The translations under genes and the position numbers were made by a program. This document shows positions 1 through 9,017 of a stretch of DNA of 64,000 nucleotides, in pieces. How positions within the stretch are numbered: position 1 is the first letter of the stretch; each line of letters begins with the position of its first letter. The notes beneath the pieces were generated by a model that was given only the letters and a program-made list of their open reading frames with translations, was not told the origin of the DNA and searched no databases. The stretch spans positions 124,001-188,000 of the forward strand of contig NZ_FNFB01000002.1 in the NCBI RefSeq assembly GCF_900100395.1. The letters are read 5' to 3'. Source of the DNA: Nonomuraea maritima. GTDB taxonomy: Bacteria; Actinomycetota; Actinomycetes; Streptosporangiales; Streptosporangiaceae.

Positions 1-628
1 CGTACTTTTCCATGAAGGCGTCGAAGTCTTCCTGGGTGTGCAGGCCGCGGGCGTCCCTGTCGAGCATGTCGTTCAGGTCGGCCATCATCTGCCGGACACG
101 TTCCATCGCCGCGGGGTCGGGGTTGGCGAGGGCGTCGCGCAGGCCCCGGAACTGGCTGTCGAGCACCTCGCGGCGCAGCAGGTCGCGCAGCTCGTCGTAC
201 GTCTGGCGGGCGGCAGCCGAGCGCCACTCGTACGTGCTGAGCTCCTGGATGGCGCTCGCCGTGTCGTCAGGCAGCGCGTCGAGCCCCGCCTCCCGCAGGC
301 GCGCGTCGTCGGACGGGTCGGGGAACAGCTCCGCCCGCTCCTGCCCGATCGCCTTGTCGAGCAGCGCCCGGGCGCGCTCCAGCGTGCCGTCGAGGCGGCC
401 GCGCTCGCGCAGGTCGCGCCGGCGCCGCCGGACCTCTTTCAGCATGTCGTCGAGACCCCGGCGGTCCTGAGCACCGGGGAGCCCCCGCTTGAGCAGGTCA
501 CGCAGGGCGTGGACCGGGGTCGAGCCCGACAGGATGGCATCGCCCATCTCGTCGAGGGCCGCGCGCACGTCGTACGGAGGGGCCAGGGGGTCGGGGCCGT
601 CGTGGTACTCGCCATAGCGGAAGGCCAT
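1..628 (-). CDS. VWA-domain (CoxE-like) protein, N-terminal part
   Basis: The reading frame runs from an ATG at 628 leftward and is still open at the window edge, so about 209 residues of the N-terminus are present. They are charged and helical, rich in Arg/Asp/Glu/Leu, with repeated RRR/RER stretches and no signal peptide. No metal-binding MIDAS motif is visible because that C-terminal part lies outside the window. The call rests on genomic logic: actinobacteria often encode a VWA protein close to a MoxR/Mg-chelatase-like AAA ATPase, as at 1561-2952 here. In such pairs the ATPase is thought to remodel or insert metal with the VWA partner. The N-terminal sequence alone would also suit any helical cytosolic protein. 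Confidence 0.6.
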   Translation of the reverse strand, partial: MAFRYGEYHDGPDPLAPPYDVRAALDEMGDAILSGSTPVHALRDLLKRGLPGAQDRRGLDDMLKEVRRRRRDLRERGRLDGTLERARALLDKAIGQERAELFPDPSDDARLREAGLDALPDDTASAIQELSTYEWRSAAARQTYDELRDLLRREVLDSQFRGLRDALANPDPAAMERVRQMMADLNDMLDRDARGLHTQEDFDAFMEKY

Positions 629-680
629 CACGAAACCCACGCTAACCCGAGAAAGGCTCCCATGTGCCGCGAGAAAGCGG

Positions 681-1499
681 TCACGCGTCCCCGAAGACCT
701 CCCACACCTGCTCCAGCGAGTCGACGCCGGGCGTGTAGTCGACCTTCACCCGTACCGGGTCGTGCAGCTTGGCCAGCGCCGCGGTCAGGTCGTCGGCGGA
801 GCACTGCTTCTTGCCGAGGCCGTCCTTGTCGGCGTTGACCGGCCGGCCGGTGAGCCAGCCGTCACCGCACCCGGCCGTCGTACGGTAGAAAGCCGTCGCG
901 AAGGAGTAGCCGAGCTTGACCTGCTTGCCCCCGGTCGACAGCAGCACGGTGGTGTCGTTGACGCGCTGGATCGTCCCGGTGGCCGTGCGCAGGTCGGGCC
1001 AGTCGCTCACCAGGATCTCGTTGATCCGCGTCGCCTTGCCGGTGCGGTATTCCGCGCGCAGCGCCACCGGGCCGCGCTCGAGCCCGTCCGTCAGGTCGGC
1101 GGGCGTGCACGCGGTGCGGCCGAGGCCCTTGGCGTCGAGCGCCACATTGCCCTCGGTCTCCTTCAGGCCGCACTCCACCGTGACCCGGCCGAACGTGGCC
1201 GCGCCGTAGTCGAGACGCACCTCCTCGGCGCCAGGGACGTCCTTCAGCTGGTAGCCGGTGAAGCCGCTCGACTGCTTCACGAACGACTCGGCCTTGGGCA
1301 CGATGCGCAGGTGGCCCTGGCCGTCGGACCACGCCCAGCCGTACACGACCCCAGAGGGGGAGGCGGCGGTCTGCGTGGCGGAAACGGTGTCGGACGACAA
1401 GGTAGTGGGTGTGGACACGGGTGTTGACATGGCCGCGGGCACGGCGCAGCCGCCCACGGCGAAGGCGGCGGCGGCCGTGACGGTGGCAAGCAGTTTCAT
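681..1499 (-). CDS. Putative lipoprotein with internally duplicated domain
   Basis: This 272-residue protein starts with MKLLA, a short hydrophobic stretch and a VGGC lipobox (Cys18), so it is predicted to be a surface lipoprotein. After a Ser/Thr/Pro-rich linker to about residue 50, the mature part contains two related halves. One carries CG...GLGRTAC.PADLTDGL (about residues 110-145), the other CGDG...GLGKKQCSADDLTAAL (about 211-245). Each has a paired Cys motif, probably a disulfide, then a V/LRAEY or VKVDY strand. I recognise no named family. It lies between the AAA ATPase gene and the VWA gene on the same strand, with 61 bp and 52 bp gaps, so co-transcription is plausible. Confidence 0.75.
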   Translation of the reverse strand: MKLLATVTAAAAFAVGGCAVPAAMSTPVSTPTTLSSDTVSATQTAASPSGVVYGWAWSDGQGHLRIVPKAESFVKQSSGFTGYQLKDVPGAEEVRLDYGAATFGRVTVECGLKETEGNVALDAKGLGRTACTPADLTDGLERGPVALRAEYRTGKATRINEILVSDWPDLRTATGTIQRVNDTTVLLSTGGKQVKLGYSFATAFYRTTAGCGDGWLTGRPVNADKDGLGKKQCSADDLTAALAKLHDPVRVKVDYTPGVDSLEQVWEVFGDA

Positions 1500-1560
1500 G
1501 GACGATCTCCCCCGAAGTGACAGTCAGTCATTCCTATGACGTAGGGAGCCGCCGATTTGT

Positions 1561-2952
1561 TCAGGTGCGGTAGACCGTCACCCCGTCGAGGTCTTCCTTG
1601 GACAACCGCCGCATGAGGTAAAGCCCTTCCAGCGCGAACTCCAGGGCGGCCGCCGCGTGACCGGGCGACTCCTCGCCCGCGCCCATGCCGAGGCGCGACA
1701 TGACCTTGGCCAGCCCGTTGACCGGGCCCATGCGGAGCAGCAGCTCGGAGGCCGGGACCAGCTCGCCCGACTCGACCTGCGCGCCCTCGGAGAACTTCTC
1801 GATCACCGCCGACAGGTCCATGCCGCCCAGCCGGTTACGGAACGTCTCGGCCGTGGCCCGGCGCAGCAGGTGGGCGAGGATCTCGGTCTCGCGGCCCTCT
1901 TCGCTGACCTCGAACTCGACCTTGCCGCGCAGGCTGTGGACCACGCAGGCCAGGTCGACCACGCGCGTGACGGCCTGCTCCTCGCCCGCGACGGCCGCGC
2001 GGCGCACCGCGGAGGCGGCCGCGGTCTCGGCCGCGGCGATCGAGAAGCGGGCGGAGACGCCGGAACGCGAGTCGACCGAGGTCGATTCGCGGACCAGACG
2101 GGTGAACCGGGCGATCACCTCGACCAGGTGCTCGGGGACGTCGGCCCCGATGTCCGGCACGGACTCCTGGCGGATGAGCGTCAGCTCGTCCTCGACGGTA
2201 CGCGGGTAGTGGGTGCGGATCTCGGCGCCGAAGCGGTCTTTCAGCGGCGTGATGATCCGGCCCCTGTTGGTGTAGTCCTCGGGGTTGGCGCTGGCGATGA
2301 GCAGGATGTCGAGCGGCAGTCGCAGGTTGTAGCCGCGCACCTGGATGTCGCGTTCCTCCAGCACGTTGAGGAGCGACACCTGGATGCGCTCGGCCAGGTC
2401 GGGCAGCTCGTTGACGGAGAAGACGCCGCGGTTGGTGCGCGGGACCAGCCCGTAGTGGACGGTCTCCGGATCGCCGAGCGTGCGTCCCTCCGCGATCTTG
2501 ATGGGGTCGACGTCGCCGATCAGGTCGCCCACGGAGGTGTCGGGCGTGGCGAGCTTCTCGCCGTAGCGCTCGTCGCGGTGCTTCCACCCGATCGGCAGCT
2601 CGTCGCCCAGCTCGCGCGCCAGCGCCTGGCAGCGCGTGCAGACCGGCGCGTACGGATGGTCGTTGATCTCGCAACCCTCGACGACGGGTGTCCATTCGTC
2701 GAGCAGGCCCGTCACCGTACGGATGAGCCGGGTCTTGCCCTGGCCGCGCTCGCCGAGGAGGACGAGATCGTGCCCGGCGAGCAGGGCGCGTTCGAGATGA
2801 GGCAGGACCGTGTCGTCGAAGCCGACGATGCCGGGGAACCGTGGCTCACCCGCCCGCAGCTTGGCCAGCAGGTTTTCCCGGACCTCGGCTTTGACGGTGC
2901 GATGAACGTGGCCGCTCTCTCGCAACTCGCGGAGAATTCGTGGCTGATGCAC
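1561..2952 (-). CDS. MoxR/Mg-chelatase-like AAA+ ATPase
   Basis: The 463-residue protein has a Walker A loop GERGQGKT near residue 70 and a Walker B/sensor segment GVFSVNELPDLAER typical of the magnesium-chelatase ChlI/MoxR clade, followed by SANPEDYTNRGRI and a C-terminal helical lid. A four-Cys/His patch (CEIN..YAPVCTRCQAL) lies between Walker A and B. Actinobacterial proteins of this type are often labelled magnesium chelatase although no tetrapyrrole pathway is nearby. They more likely act as ATP-driven chaperones for a VWA partner, here the gene at 1-628. The start is a GTG at 2952 without a clear Shine-Dalgarno sequence. The gene is divergent from the FIST gene, with a 162 bp intergenic region. 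Confidence 0.85.
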   Translation of the reverse strand: MHQPRILRELRESGHVHRTVKAEVRENLLAKLRAGEPRFPGIVGFDDTVLPHLERALLAGHDLVLLGERGQGKTRLIRTVTGLLDEWTPVVEGCEINDHPYAPVCTRCQALARELGDELPIGWKHRDERYGEKLATPDTSVGDLIGDVDPIKIAEGRTLGDPETVHYGLVPRTNRGVFSVNELPDLAERIQVSLLNVLEERDIQVRGYNLRLPLDILLIASANPEDYTNRGRIITPLKDRFGAEIRTHYPRTVEDELTLIRQESVPDIGADVPEHLVEVIARFTRLVRESTSVDSRSGVSARFSIAAAETAAASAVRRAAVAGEEQAVTRVVDLACVVHSLRGKVEFEVSEEGRETEILAHLLRRATAETFRNRLGGMDLSAVIEKFSEGAQVESGELVPASELLLRMGPVNGLAKVMSRLGMGAGEESPGHAAAALEFALEGLYLMRRLSKEDLDGVTVYRT

Positions 2953-3114
2953 GGGATCGAGACTACGTCGCCCGCGCGGAATCCGGCAGGGAGTTTCGCA
3001 CCTGGCGGAGATTTCGGATCTTGACTATTAGGTGACGGTTCGTGTGCGTGCTTGTCCCCTTTGTGGGGAGAATCGGGCCTAGGGAACTTGGACATGTCGA
3101 GGGAGGCGAGACGC

Positions 3115-4290
3115 GTGGCCTTGATGACTAGCCGCTTCGCCGACGGCCTCGCCGTGGGTTCCGACCTGGTGGAGGCCGCGGAGAACGCCGTCGGCCAGGC
3201 CCTGTCGAGGCTCAGCGGCCCAGCAGACCTGGTCTGCTTCTTCATCTGCGGCGACGATCCTGACGACGTCGCGCGCGCCGGAGAGGCCGCGATGAAGCTC
3301 GCGCCCGAAGCGAACGTGATCGGATGCAGCGCCACCGGAGTGATCGCCGACGGACAGGGGGTCGAGCTGACACCGTCCGTCAGCGCGTGGGCCGCGACCC
3401 TGGAAGGGGCCAAGCTGACGACCTTCGCCCTGGAGACGCTGACGGCCGAGGACCGGTTCGTGGTGGTCGGCCTGCCGGAACGCAGCCCGGACGACCACGT
3501 GGCCATCCTCCTGGCCGACCCGTACAGCTTCCCGACGGACGCCTTCGTCGAGCGCTCCGCCGACGTCCTCGGTGACCTGCCGCTGATCGGCGGGCTCGCC
3601 AACGGGGTGCAGGGCCGTGGGTCCGTACGGCTGTTCGCCGACGGCGAGGTCTACACCGAGGGCGCGATCGGCGTGCTGATCGGCGGCTCCGTCAAGATCA
3701 GCACGGTGGTCAGCCAGGGGTGCCGGCCGATCGGACCCAACATGGTGGTCACCGCCTCGGAGGAGAACCTGCTGCTCGAACTCGCCGGCCAGCCGGCACT
3801 GGCCCGCCTGGAGGACATCGTCAGCGAGCTCGACGAGGACGACCGCGAGCTCGTCGCCTCTGGCCTGCAGATCGGCCTGGCCATGGACGAGTACGCCGAA
3901 CGCCACGAACGCGGCGACTTCCTCATCCGGGGAGTCATCGGCATCGACCCGGAACGTGAGGCCGTCGCCATCGGCGACGTCGTGGAGGTCGGCAGGACCG
4001 TACGCTTCCAGGTCCGGGACGCCGCCACCGCCGACGAGGACCTGTACGACCTGCTCGACGCCCACCGCGAGGAGATCGGCAAGGTGGACGGCGCGCTGCT
4101 GTTCTCCTGCAACGGGCGGGGCTCGGCCATGTTCGGCACCGCCGACCACGACCCGGTCGCGCTGCGCGACACGCTGGGGCCGATCGGCGTGGCGGGCTTC
4201 TACGCCGCCGGAGAGGTGGGTCCGGTCGCCGGCCACAACCACGTGCACGGCTTCACCGCGTCCGTGCTCGTCTTCTCCAGTACGGCGTGA
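3115..4290 (+). CDS. FIST N- and C-domain sensor protein
   Basis: FIST proteins are ligand-binding sensory modules (the name stands for F-box and intracellular signal transduction) proposed to bind small molecules such as amino acids. The sequence has the FIST_N pattern (VIGCSATGVIADG near residue 63, PLIGGLANG, GAIGVLIGG) and the FIST_C half with LLFSCNGRGSAMFG and GFYAAGEVGPV close to the end, which is diagnostic. I chose GTG 3115 because GGAGG lies 8 nt upstream; a TTG at 3052 and an ATG at 3094 are also in frame. The protein is about 391 residues with no transmembrane segment or attached output domain. Its stop overlaps the GTG start of a ROK kinase, so the two are translationally coupled. 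Confidence 0.9.
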   Translation: MALMTSRFADGLAVGSDLVEAAENAVGQALSRLSGPADLVCFFICGDDPDDVARAGEAAMKLAPEANVIGCSATGVIADGQGVELTPSVSAWAATLEGAKLTTFALETLTAEDRFVVVGLPERSPDDHVAILLADPYSFPTDAFVERSADVLGDLPLIGGLANGVQGRGSVRLFADGEVYTEGAIGVLIGGSVKISTVVSQGCRPIGPNMVVTASEENLLLELAGQPALARLEDIVSELDEDDRELVASGLQIGLAMDEYAERHERGDFLIRGVIGIDPEREAVAIGDVVEVGRTVRFQVRDAATADEDLYDLLDAHREEIGKVDGALLFSCNGRGSAMFGTADHDPVALRDTLGPIGVAGFYAAGEVGPVAGHNHVHGFTASVLVFSSTA

Positions 4291-5531
4291 GGCCCGTGAT
4301 CCTGGCGGTCGACGTCGGCGGCACCAAGATGGCCGCCGGGCTCGTCGCCGACGACGGCACCGTGGTCACCTCACGCCGCGTCGCGACCCCGCAGGGCGCC
4401 GACGCCGAGACCCTCTGGCGTACGCTCACCGGCCTCATCGACCTCCTGCCCGGCCCCGTCGACGGGGTGGGGGTGGGCTGCGGGGGCCCGATGACCTGGC
4501 CCGACGGTGAGGTGTCCCCGCTGAACATGCCAGGCTGGCGCGGGTTCCCGCTGCGTGCCCGCCTCGCGGCCCGCTTCCCCGGCCTGCCGGTACGCGTCCA
4601 CAACGACGCCGTCTGTCTCGCCCTCGCCGAGCACTGGAAGGGCGCGGGGCAGGGGACCGCCGACATGCTCGGCATGGTGGTGTCCACGGGCGTGGGCGGC
4701 GGCCTCATCCTGGGCGGCCGCCTTGTGAACGGCCCCACCGGCAACGCCGGCCACATCGGCCACGTGGTGGTGGAACCGTACGGCGGCCCCCGCTGCGCCT
4801 GCGGCGCCCACGGCTGCCTGGAGGCGATAGCGCGCGGCCCCGCTCTGGCCACCTGGGCCCTGGCCGAGGGCTGGCACCCCCACACGGTGCCCCCCAGCGC
4901 CGCACCCCGTACCGCCCATCCCAGCGCTCCCGGCACGGCTCACCCTGGCACTCCGGGCATCGCTGACCCCGGCGAGCCCGCCCGGGACCAGGTCCGGGCG
5001 CCGGTCCCGAGCGCCGTGACCGTCCCGCCCGCCGACACCGTCCCGCCCGCCGACACCGTCCCGCCCTCGACGACCACCACCGTCCTGCCCGCCGCCGCTC
5101 CGCCGTACCGGGACCCCGGCGTACGTACCGGCCACGCCGACGCGCGGCCGTACCCGGACGAGGGCAGGCGCGCCGGATACGACGAGGACGTCGCGTACGA
5201 CGAGGATCGGGCCGTGACGGCGCGGCAGCTGGCGGCGGACGCGCGGGCAGGGGACGAGATCGCGCTGCGAGCCATGCGCCGGGCCGGGCGGGCGATCGGC
5301 ATCGCGATCGCCTCGACCACGCACCTGTGCGACCTCGACCTGGTCACCATCGGCGGCGGGCTCTCCCAGGCGGGAGAGCCCCTGTTCGGCCCGCTGGAGG
5401 AGGCCCTGCGGGAACACTCCCGCATGGGTTTCGCCCGACGCGTCAAGGTCGTCCCCGCCGCCCTCGGCCAGGAGGCCGGCCTGGTGGGCGCCGCCGCCCT
5501 CCTCAACCCCGAGATCCCCTGGCCCTCCTGA
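4287..5531 (+). CDS. ROK-family sugar kinase with disordered insert
   Basis: ROK proteins phosphorylate hexoses or N-acetyl sugars. Visible are the phosphate loop DVGGTK (residues 9-14), catalytic Asp107 in HNDAV, and the zinc motif C170-x-C172-G-x-x-G-C177-x-E179. The usual ExGH motif reads HIGH (156-159), a substitution at the sugar-contact Glu position. Residues about 197-308 form a Pro/Ala/Thr-rich, probably disordered insert containing 18-bp tandem DNA repeats. The fold resumes with AVTARQLAADARAGD and GGGLSQAG. At 414 residues it is about 100 longer than usual ROK kinases. No helix-turn-helix is present, so it is a kinase and not a ROK repressor. The GTG start overlaps the FIST stop by 4 bp. 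Confidence 0.88.
   Translation: MRPVILAVDVGGTKMAAGLVADDGTVVTSRRVATPQGADAETLWRTLTGLIDLLPGPVDGVGVGCGGPMTWPDGEVSPLNMPGWRGFPLRARLAARFPGLPVRVHNDAVCLALAEHWKGAGQGTADMLGMVVSTGVGGGLILGGRLVNGPTGNAGHIGHVVVEPYGGPRCACGAHGCLEAIARGPALATWALAEGWHPHTVPPSAAPRTAHPSAPGTAHPGTPGIADPGEPARDQVRAPVPSAVTVPPADTVPPADTVPPSTTTTVLPAAAPPYRDPGVRTGHADARPYPDEGRRAGYDEDVAYDEDRAVTARQLAADARAGDEIALRAMRRAGRAIGIAIASTTHLCDLDLVTIGGGLSQAGEPLFGPLEEALREHSRMGFARRVKVVPAALGQEAGLVGAAALLNPEIPWPS
5019..5066 (+). repeat. 18-bp tandem repeat inside the ROK kinase gene
   Basis: The 18-bp unit accgtcccgcccgccgac occurs perfectly at 5019-5036 and 5037-5054, with a 12-bp partial third copy to 5066. It encodes the repeated PPADTV segment of the kinase's insert. 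The length is a multiple of three, so copy-number change would not break the frame. Confidence 0.9.
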
Positions 5532-5631
5532 CACCCTCACTGGCCTGGGGAGGGCGGGGCCGGCGGCGGGGTGGACGAAGACCGAGTCCTTCCTGACCTC
5601 TGGCCCCGCTGCGCTCCTCGGTCGCGCAGCA

Positions 5632-5649
5632 GGCAGGGCTGGTCCTGCC
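5632..5649. terminator. Weak hairpin between convergent genes
   Basis: GGCAGG-GCTGGT-CCTGCC is a 6-bp stem with a 6-nt loop in the 133-bp gap between the ROK gene and the convergent aminopeptidase gene. There is no U-tract. It may end transcription from one or both sides. The rest of the gap shows nothing. Confidence 0.3.
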
Positions 5650-5664
5650 GCGCGGTCGCGGTGG

Positions 5665-7104
5665 TCAGGCGGGGCGGTGGGGCTGGTAGAGCCAGGTGTC
5701 GAAGAGGGGTTTGAGGTTCTTGCCGGAGAGGCGTTCCGACAGGGTGATGAACTGGTCGGTGGTGACGTGGCCGTAGCGGTGGTCGGCGGCCCAGGTCTTG
5801 AGCAGTTTGAAGAAGGTCTCGTCGCCGATCTCCTTGCGCAGCGCGTGCAGCGTCATGGCGCCGCGGATGTAGATCGACTGGTTGAACAGGTCGTCGGGCT
5901 TGGGCCGGCCCGGGGGATAGGACCACATCGGGTCGTCGACGGGCCGGCTGTGGTAGTCGGTGAAGTACTGCTCGGCGGTCTTGGTGCCCTTGTGCTCGGT
6001 GTAGAGCCACTCGGCGTACGTGGCGAAGCCCTCGTTGAGCCAGAGGTCCTTCCAGCGCCAGATGGTCAGGCTGTTGCCGAACCACTGGTGGGCCAGCTCA
6101 TGGGCCATGATCAGCTGGTCGGGACGGAAGCCGCCGTACATGGGCTTGGTCTGGTTCTCCAGCGCGTAGCCCGCGAGATGGTTGTCGATCACGCCGCCGG
6201 TCGAGGAGAACGGGTAGGGCCCGAAGACCGTGGCCCAGTGGTCGGTGAGCTCGGCGGAGCTCTTGTAGAGCTGGTCGAGCCCGTTCTTGTAGTGGGGATC
6301 CGTGGCGGCGAGCGTGGGGATGCCCCCGGCCGAGGTGCCCCGGCGCAGCTCGAACTTGCCGAGCGTGGCCGTGGCGAGGTAGGTGGCCATCGGGTGGCGC
6401 TCGCGCCAGCGGAAGGTGGTAGTTCCGCCGGACGTCTTGGGCCGCCCCACCATCTCGCCGTTGGCGAGCGCGGTCAGCCCGGCGGGCACGGTGATCGTGA
6501 AGTCGTACGTGGCCTTGTCGGCGGGGTGGTCGTTGGCGGGGAACCAGGTCTTCGACCCGTTGGGCTCGGAGGCCACGAAGGCCCCGTCGGAGGTGGGGAT
6601 GAAGCCGAACGTGCCGAGATTGCCCATGTCCTTCGCCGGATTCGGCACGCCGTCGTAGGAGACCTTGACGGTGAACTCGTTGCCCGAGGGGATCGGTTTC
6701 GCGGGACGTACGGTGAGCTCGTCGCCCTGCCTGCTGAAGGAGGCGCGGGCGTCGCCGACGGTCACCTGGCGCACCTCGAGCCCGGCCAGGTCGAGGTTGA
6801 AGCTGGACAGGCCCTGCGTGGCGGAGGCCTTGACGGTGGCCACGCCCACGAGCCGCTTGGTGGCCGGCGTGTAGGCGATGTCGAGGTCGTAGTGGGCGAC
6901 GTCGTAGCCGCCGTTGCCGTCGGTGGGGAAGTCGGGGTCGCCGATGCCGGGCGCGCCCGGGCGGAAGGCCGCCTCGGTGCTCTGGACGACGGGGGGCGTC
7001 GGCTCGTCGGCCGGTGAGCAGCTGACGGCGCCGCCGGCCACGCTGCCGATGCCGCCGCCGAGCACCACGAGTACGGCCACCGCGCGTTTGACGGAACAAC
7101 GCAT
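5665..7104 (-). CDS. M1-family zinc aminopeptidase, lipoprotein
   Basis: This predicted 479-residue extracellular metallopeptidase removes N-terminal amino acids from peptides. The start at 7104 (ATG) is preceded by AGGGGG and yields a hydrophobic signal peptide with a GAVSC lipobox (Cys29). The zinc site is H335-E336-x-x-H339 with Glu358 19 residues further in WLNEGF; GYALENQTK at 313-320 replaces the usual GAMEN exopeptidase motif. The sequence ends soon after the catalytic domain, so the large C-terminal ERAP1-type domain is absent, as in short actinobacterial M1 enzymes. An in-frame extension to 7197 exists but would bury the signal peptide. Confidence 0.9.
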   Translation of the reverse strand: MRCSVKRAVAVLVVLGGGIGSVAGGAVSCSPADEPTPPVVQSTEAAFRPGAPGIGDPDFPTDGNGGYDVAHYDLDIAYTPATKRLVGVATVKASATQGLSSFNLDLAGLEVRQVTVGDARASFSRQGDELTVRPAKPIPSGNEFTVKVSYDGVPNPAKDMGNLGTFGFIPTSDGAFVASEPNGSKTWFPANDHPADKATYDFTITVPAGLTALANGEMVGRPKTSGGTTTFRWRERHPMATYLATATLGKFELRRGTSAGGIPTLAATDPHYKNGLDQLYKSSAELTDHWATVFGPYPFSSTGGVIDNHLAGYALENQTKPMYGGFRPDQLIMAHELAHQWFGNSLTIWRWKDLWLNEGFATYAEWLYTEHKGTKTAEQYFTDYHSRPVDDPMWSYPPGRPKPDDLFNQSIYIRGAMTLHALRKEIGDETFFKLLKTWAADHRYGHVTTDQFITLSERLSGKNLKPLFDTWLYQPHRPA

Positions 7105-7184
7105 AGGCGAACAGGCCCCCTTCAGCTCGTGACCTGCAAGCTTACGCTGAGTCACGTACTCGGGACGACCGGTTTGCGCAGCTC

Positions 7185-7214
7185 GGCGGGGGGTCACCGG
7201 CGTGAACCCCCGCC
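7185..7214 (-). terminator. Hairpin downstream of hppD
   Basis: GGCGGGGG and CCCCCGCC pair across an inner TCAC/GTGA stem with one mismatch and a CGGC loop, 10 nt past the hppD stop on its strand. The stem is strong but there is no U-run, as is common for actinobacterial terminators. Confidence 0.5.
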
Positions 7215-7224
7215 GTCGCGGGAC

Positions 7225-8386
<1,162 letters not shown>

Positions 8387-8436
8387 TGGACAATCTGCCT
8401 AGTGCTCCGGCGATCTGTTCGGTAGATCTGTACAGC

Positions 8437-8916
8437 ATGACAATCGACGAGCTCGACGCCCGGCTGATCACCCTCCTGACGAACGAGCCGCGCCTCGGGG
8501 TGCTGGAGTGCTCGCGCCGGCTCGGCGTGGCCCGCGGCACGGTGCAGGCCCGCCTCGACCGGCTCATCGCCCGCGGCGTCATCTCGGGCTTCGGTCCTGA
8601 CGTATCGCCCGCCGCGCTCGGGTACGACGTGACCGCGTTCGTGAGCCTGGAGATCCGGCAGGTGGCGGGGCACGACCCGGTGGCCGACCGGCTGGCGCGG
8701 ATCCCCGAGGTGCTGGAGGTGCACACCATCACCGGCGGCAGTGACCTTCTCTGCCGGGTGGTGGCGCGCACGAACTCCGATTTGCAGCGGGTCATCGATG
8801 TGATCGTCGGAGTTCATGGTGTGCTGAGAACTAATTCGATCATCGCCCTCGACACGCCCGTTCCCTACCGAGTACTGCCATTGGTCGCCGATGTTCCACG
8901 TCGGGAGGGTCGCTAG
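8437..8916 (+). CDS. Lrp/AsnC-family transcriptional regulator
   Basis: The 159-residue protein starts MTIDELDARLITLL, has the N-terminal winged HTH with GVLECSRRLGVARGTVQARLDRLIARGVI, and a RAM/ACT-like effector domain from about residue 70 (VTAFVSLEI, HTITGGSDLLCRVVA). Family members form octamers that bind amino acids or related acids and wrap DNA. Position and divergent orientation suggest control of hppD and of itself. An in-frame GTG at 8386 would add 17 residues but overlaps the putative operator. I prefer ATG 8437, which has no good Shine-Dalgarno and may be leaderless. Confidence 0.92.
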   Translation: MTIDELDARLITLLTNEPRLGVLECSRRLGVARGTVQARLDRLIARGVISGFGPDVSPAALGYDVTAFVSLEIRQVAGHDPVADRLARIPEVLEVHTITGGSDLLCRVVARTNSDLQRVIDVIVGVHGVLRTNSIIALDTPVPYRVLPLVADVPRREGR

Positions 8917-9017
8917 TCGTACCATCACTGGGGACGGGGCACCATTATCAATCGTTTACCCTTGGCATCCTCCCAGCTCATGGTGACTGGGCGACGCTTG
9001 GCGAGGGGAGTCCAGGG

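Noticed and set aside
1657-3024. 455-residue plus-strand frame opposite the AAA gene, and similar long antisense frames throughout (for example 9060-11195, 25124-28123, 41678-45820)
   Set aside because: High GC makes long antisense frames common. They are rich in Arg/Gly/Asp/Val, lack domains and ribosome sites, and the opposite strand carries clear genes.
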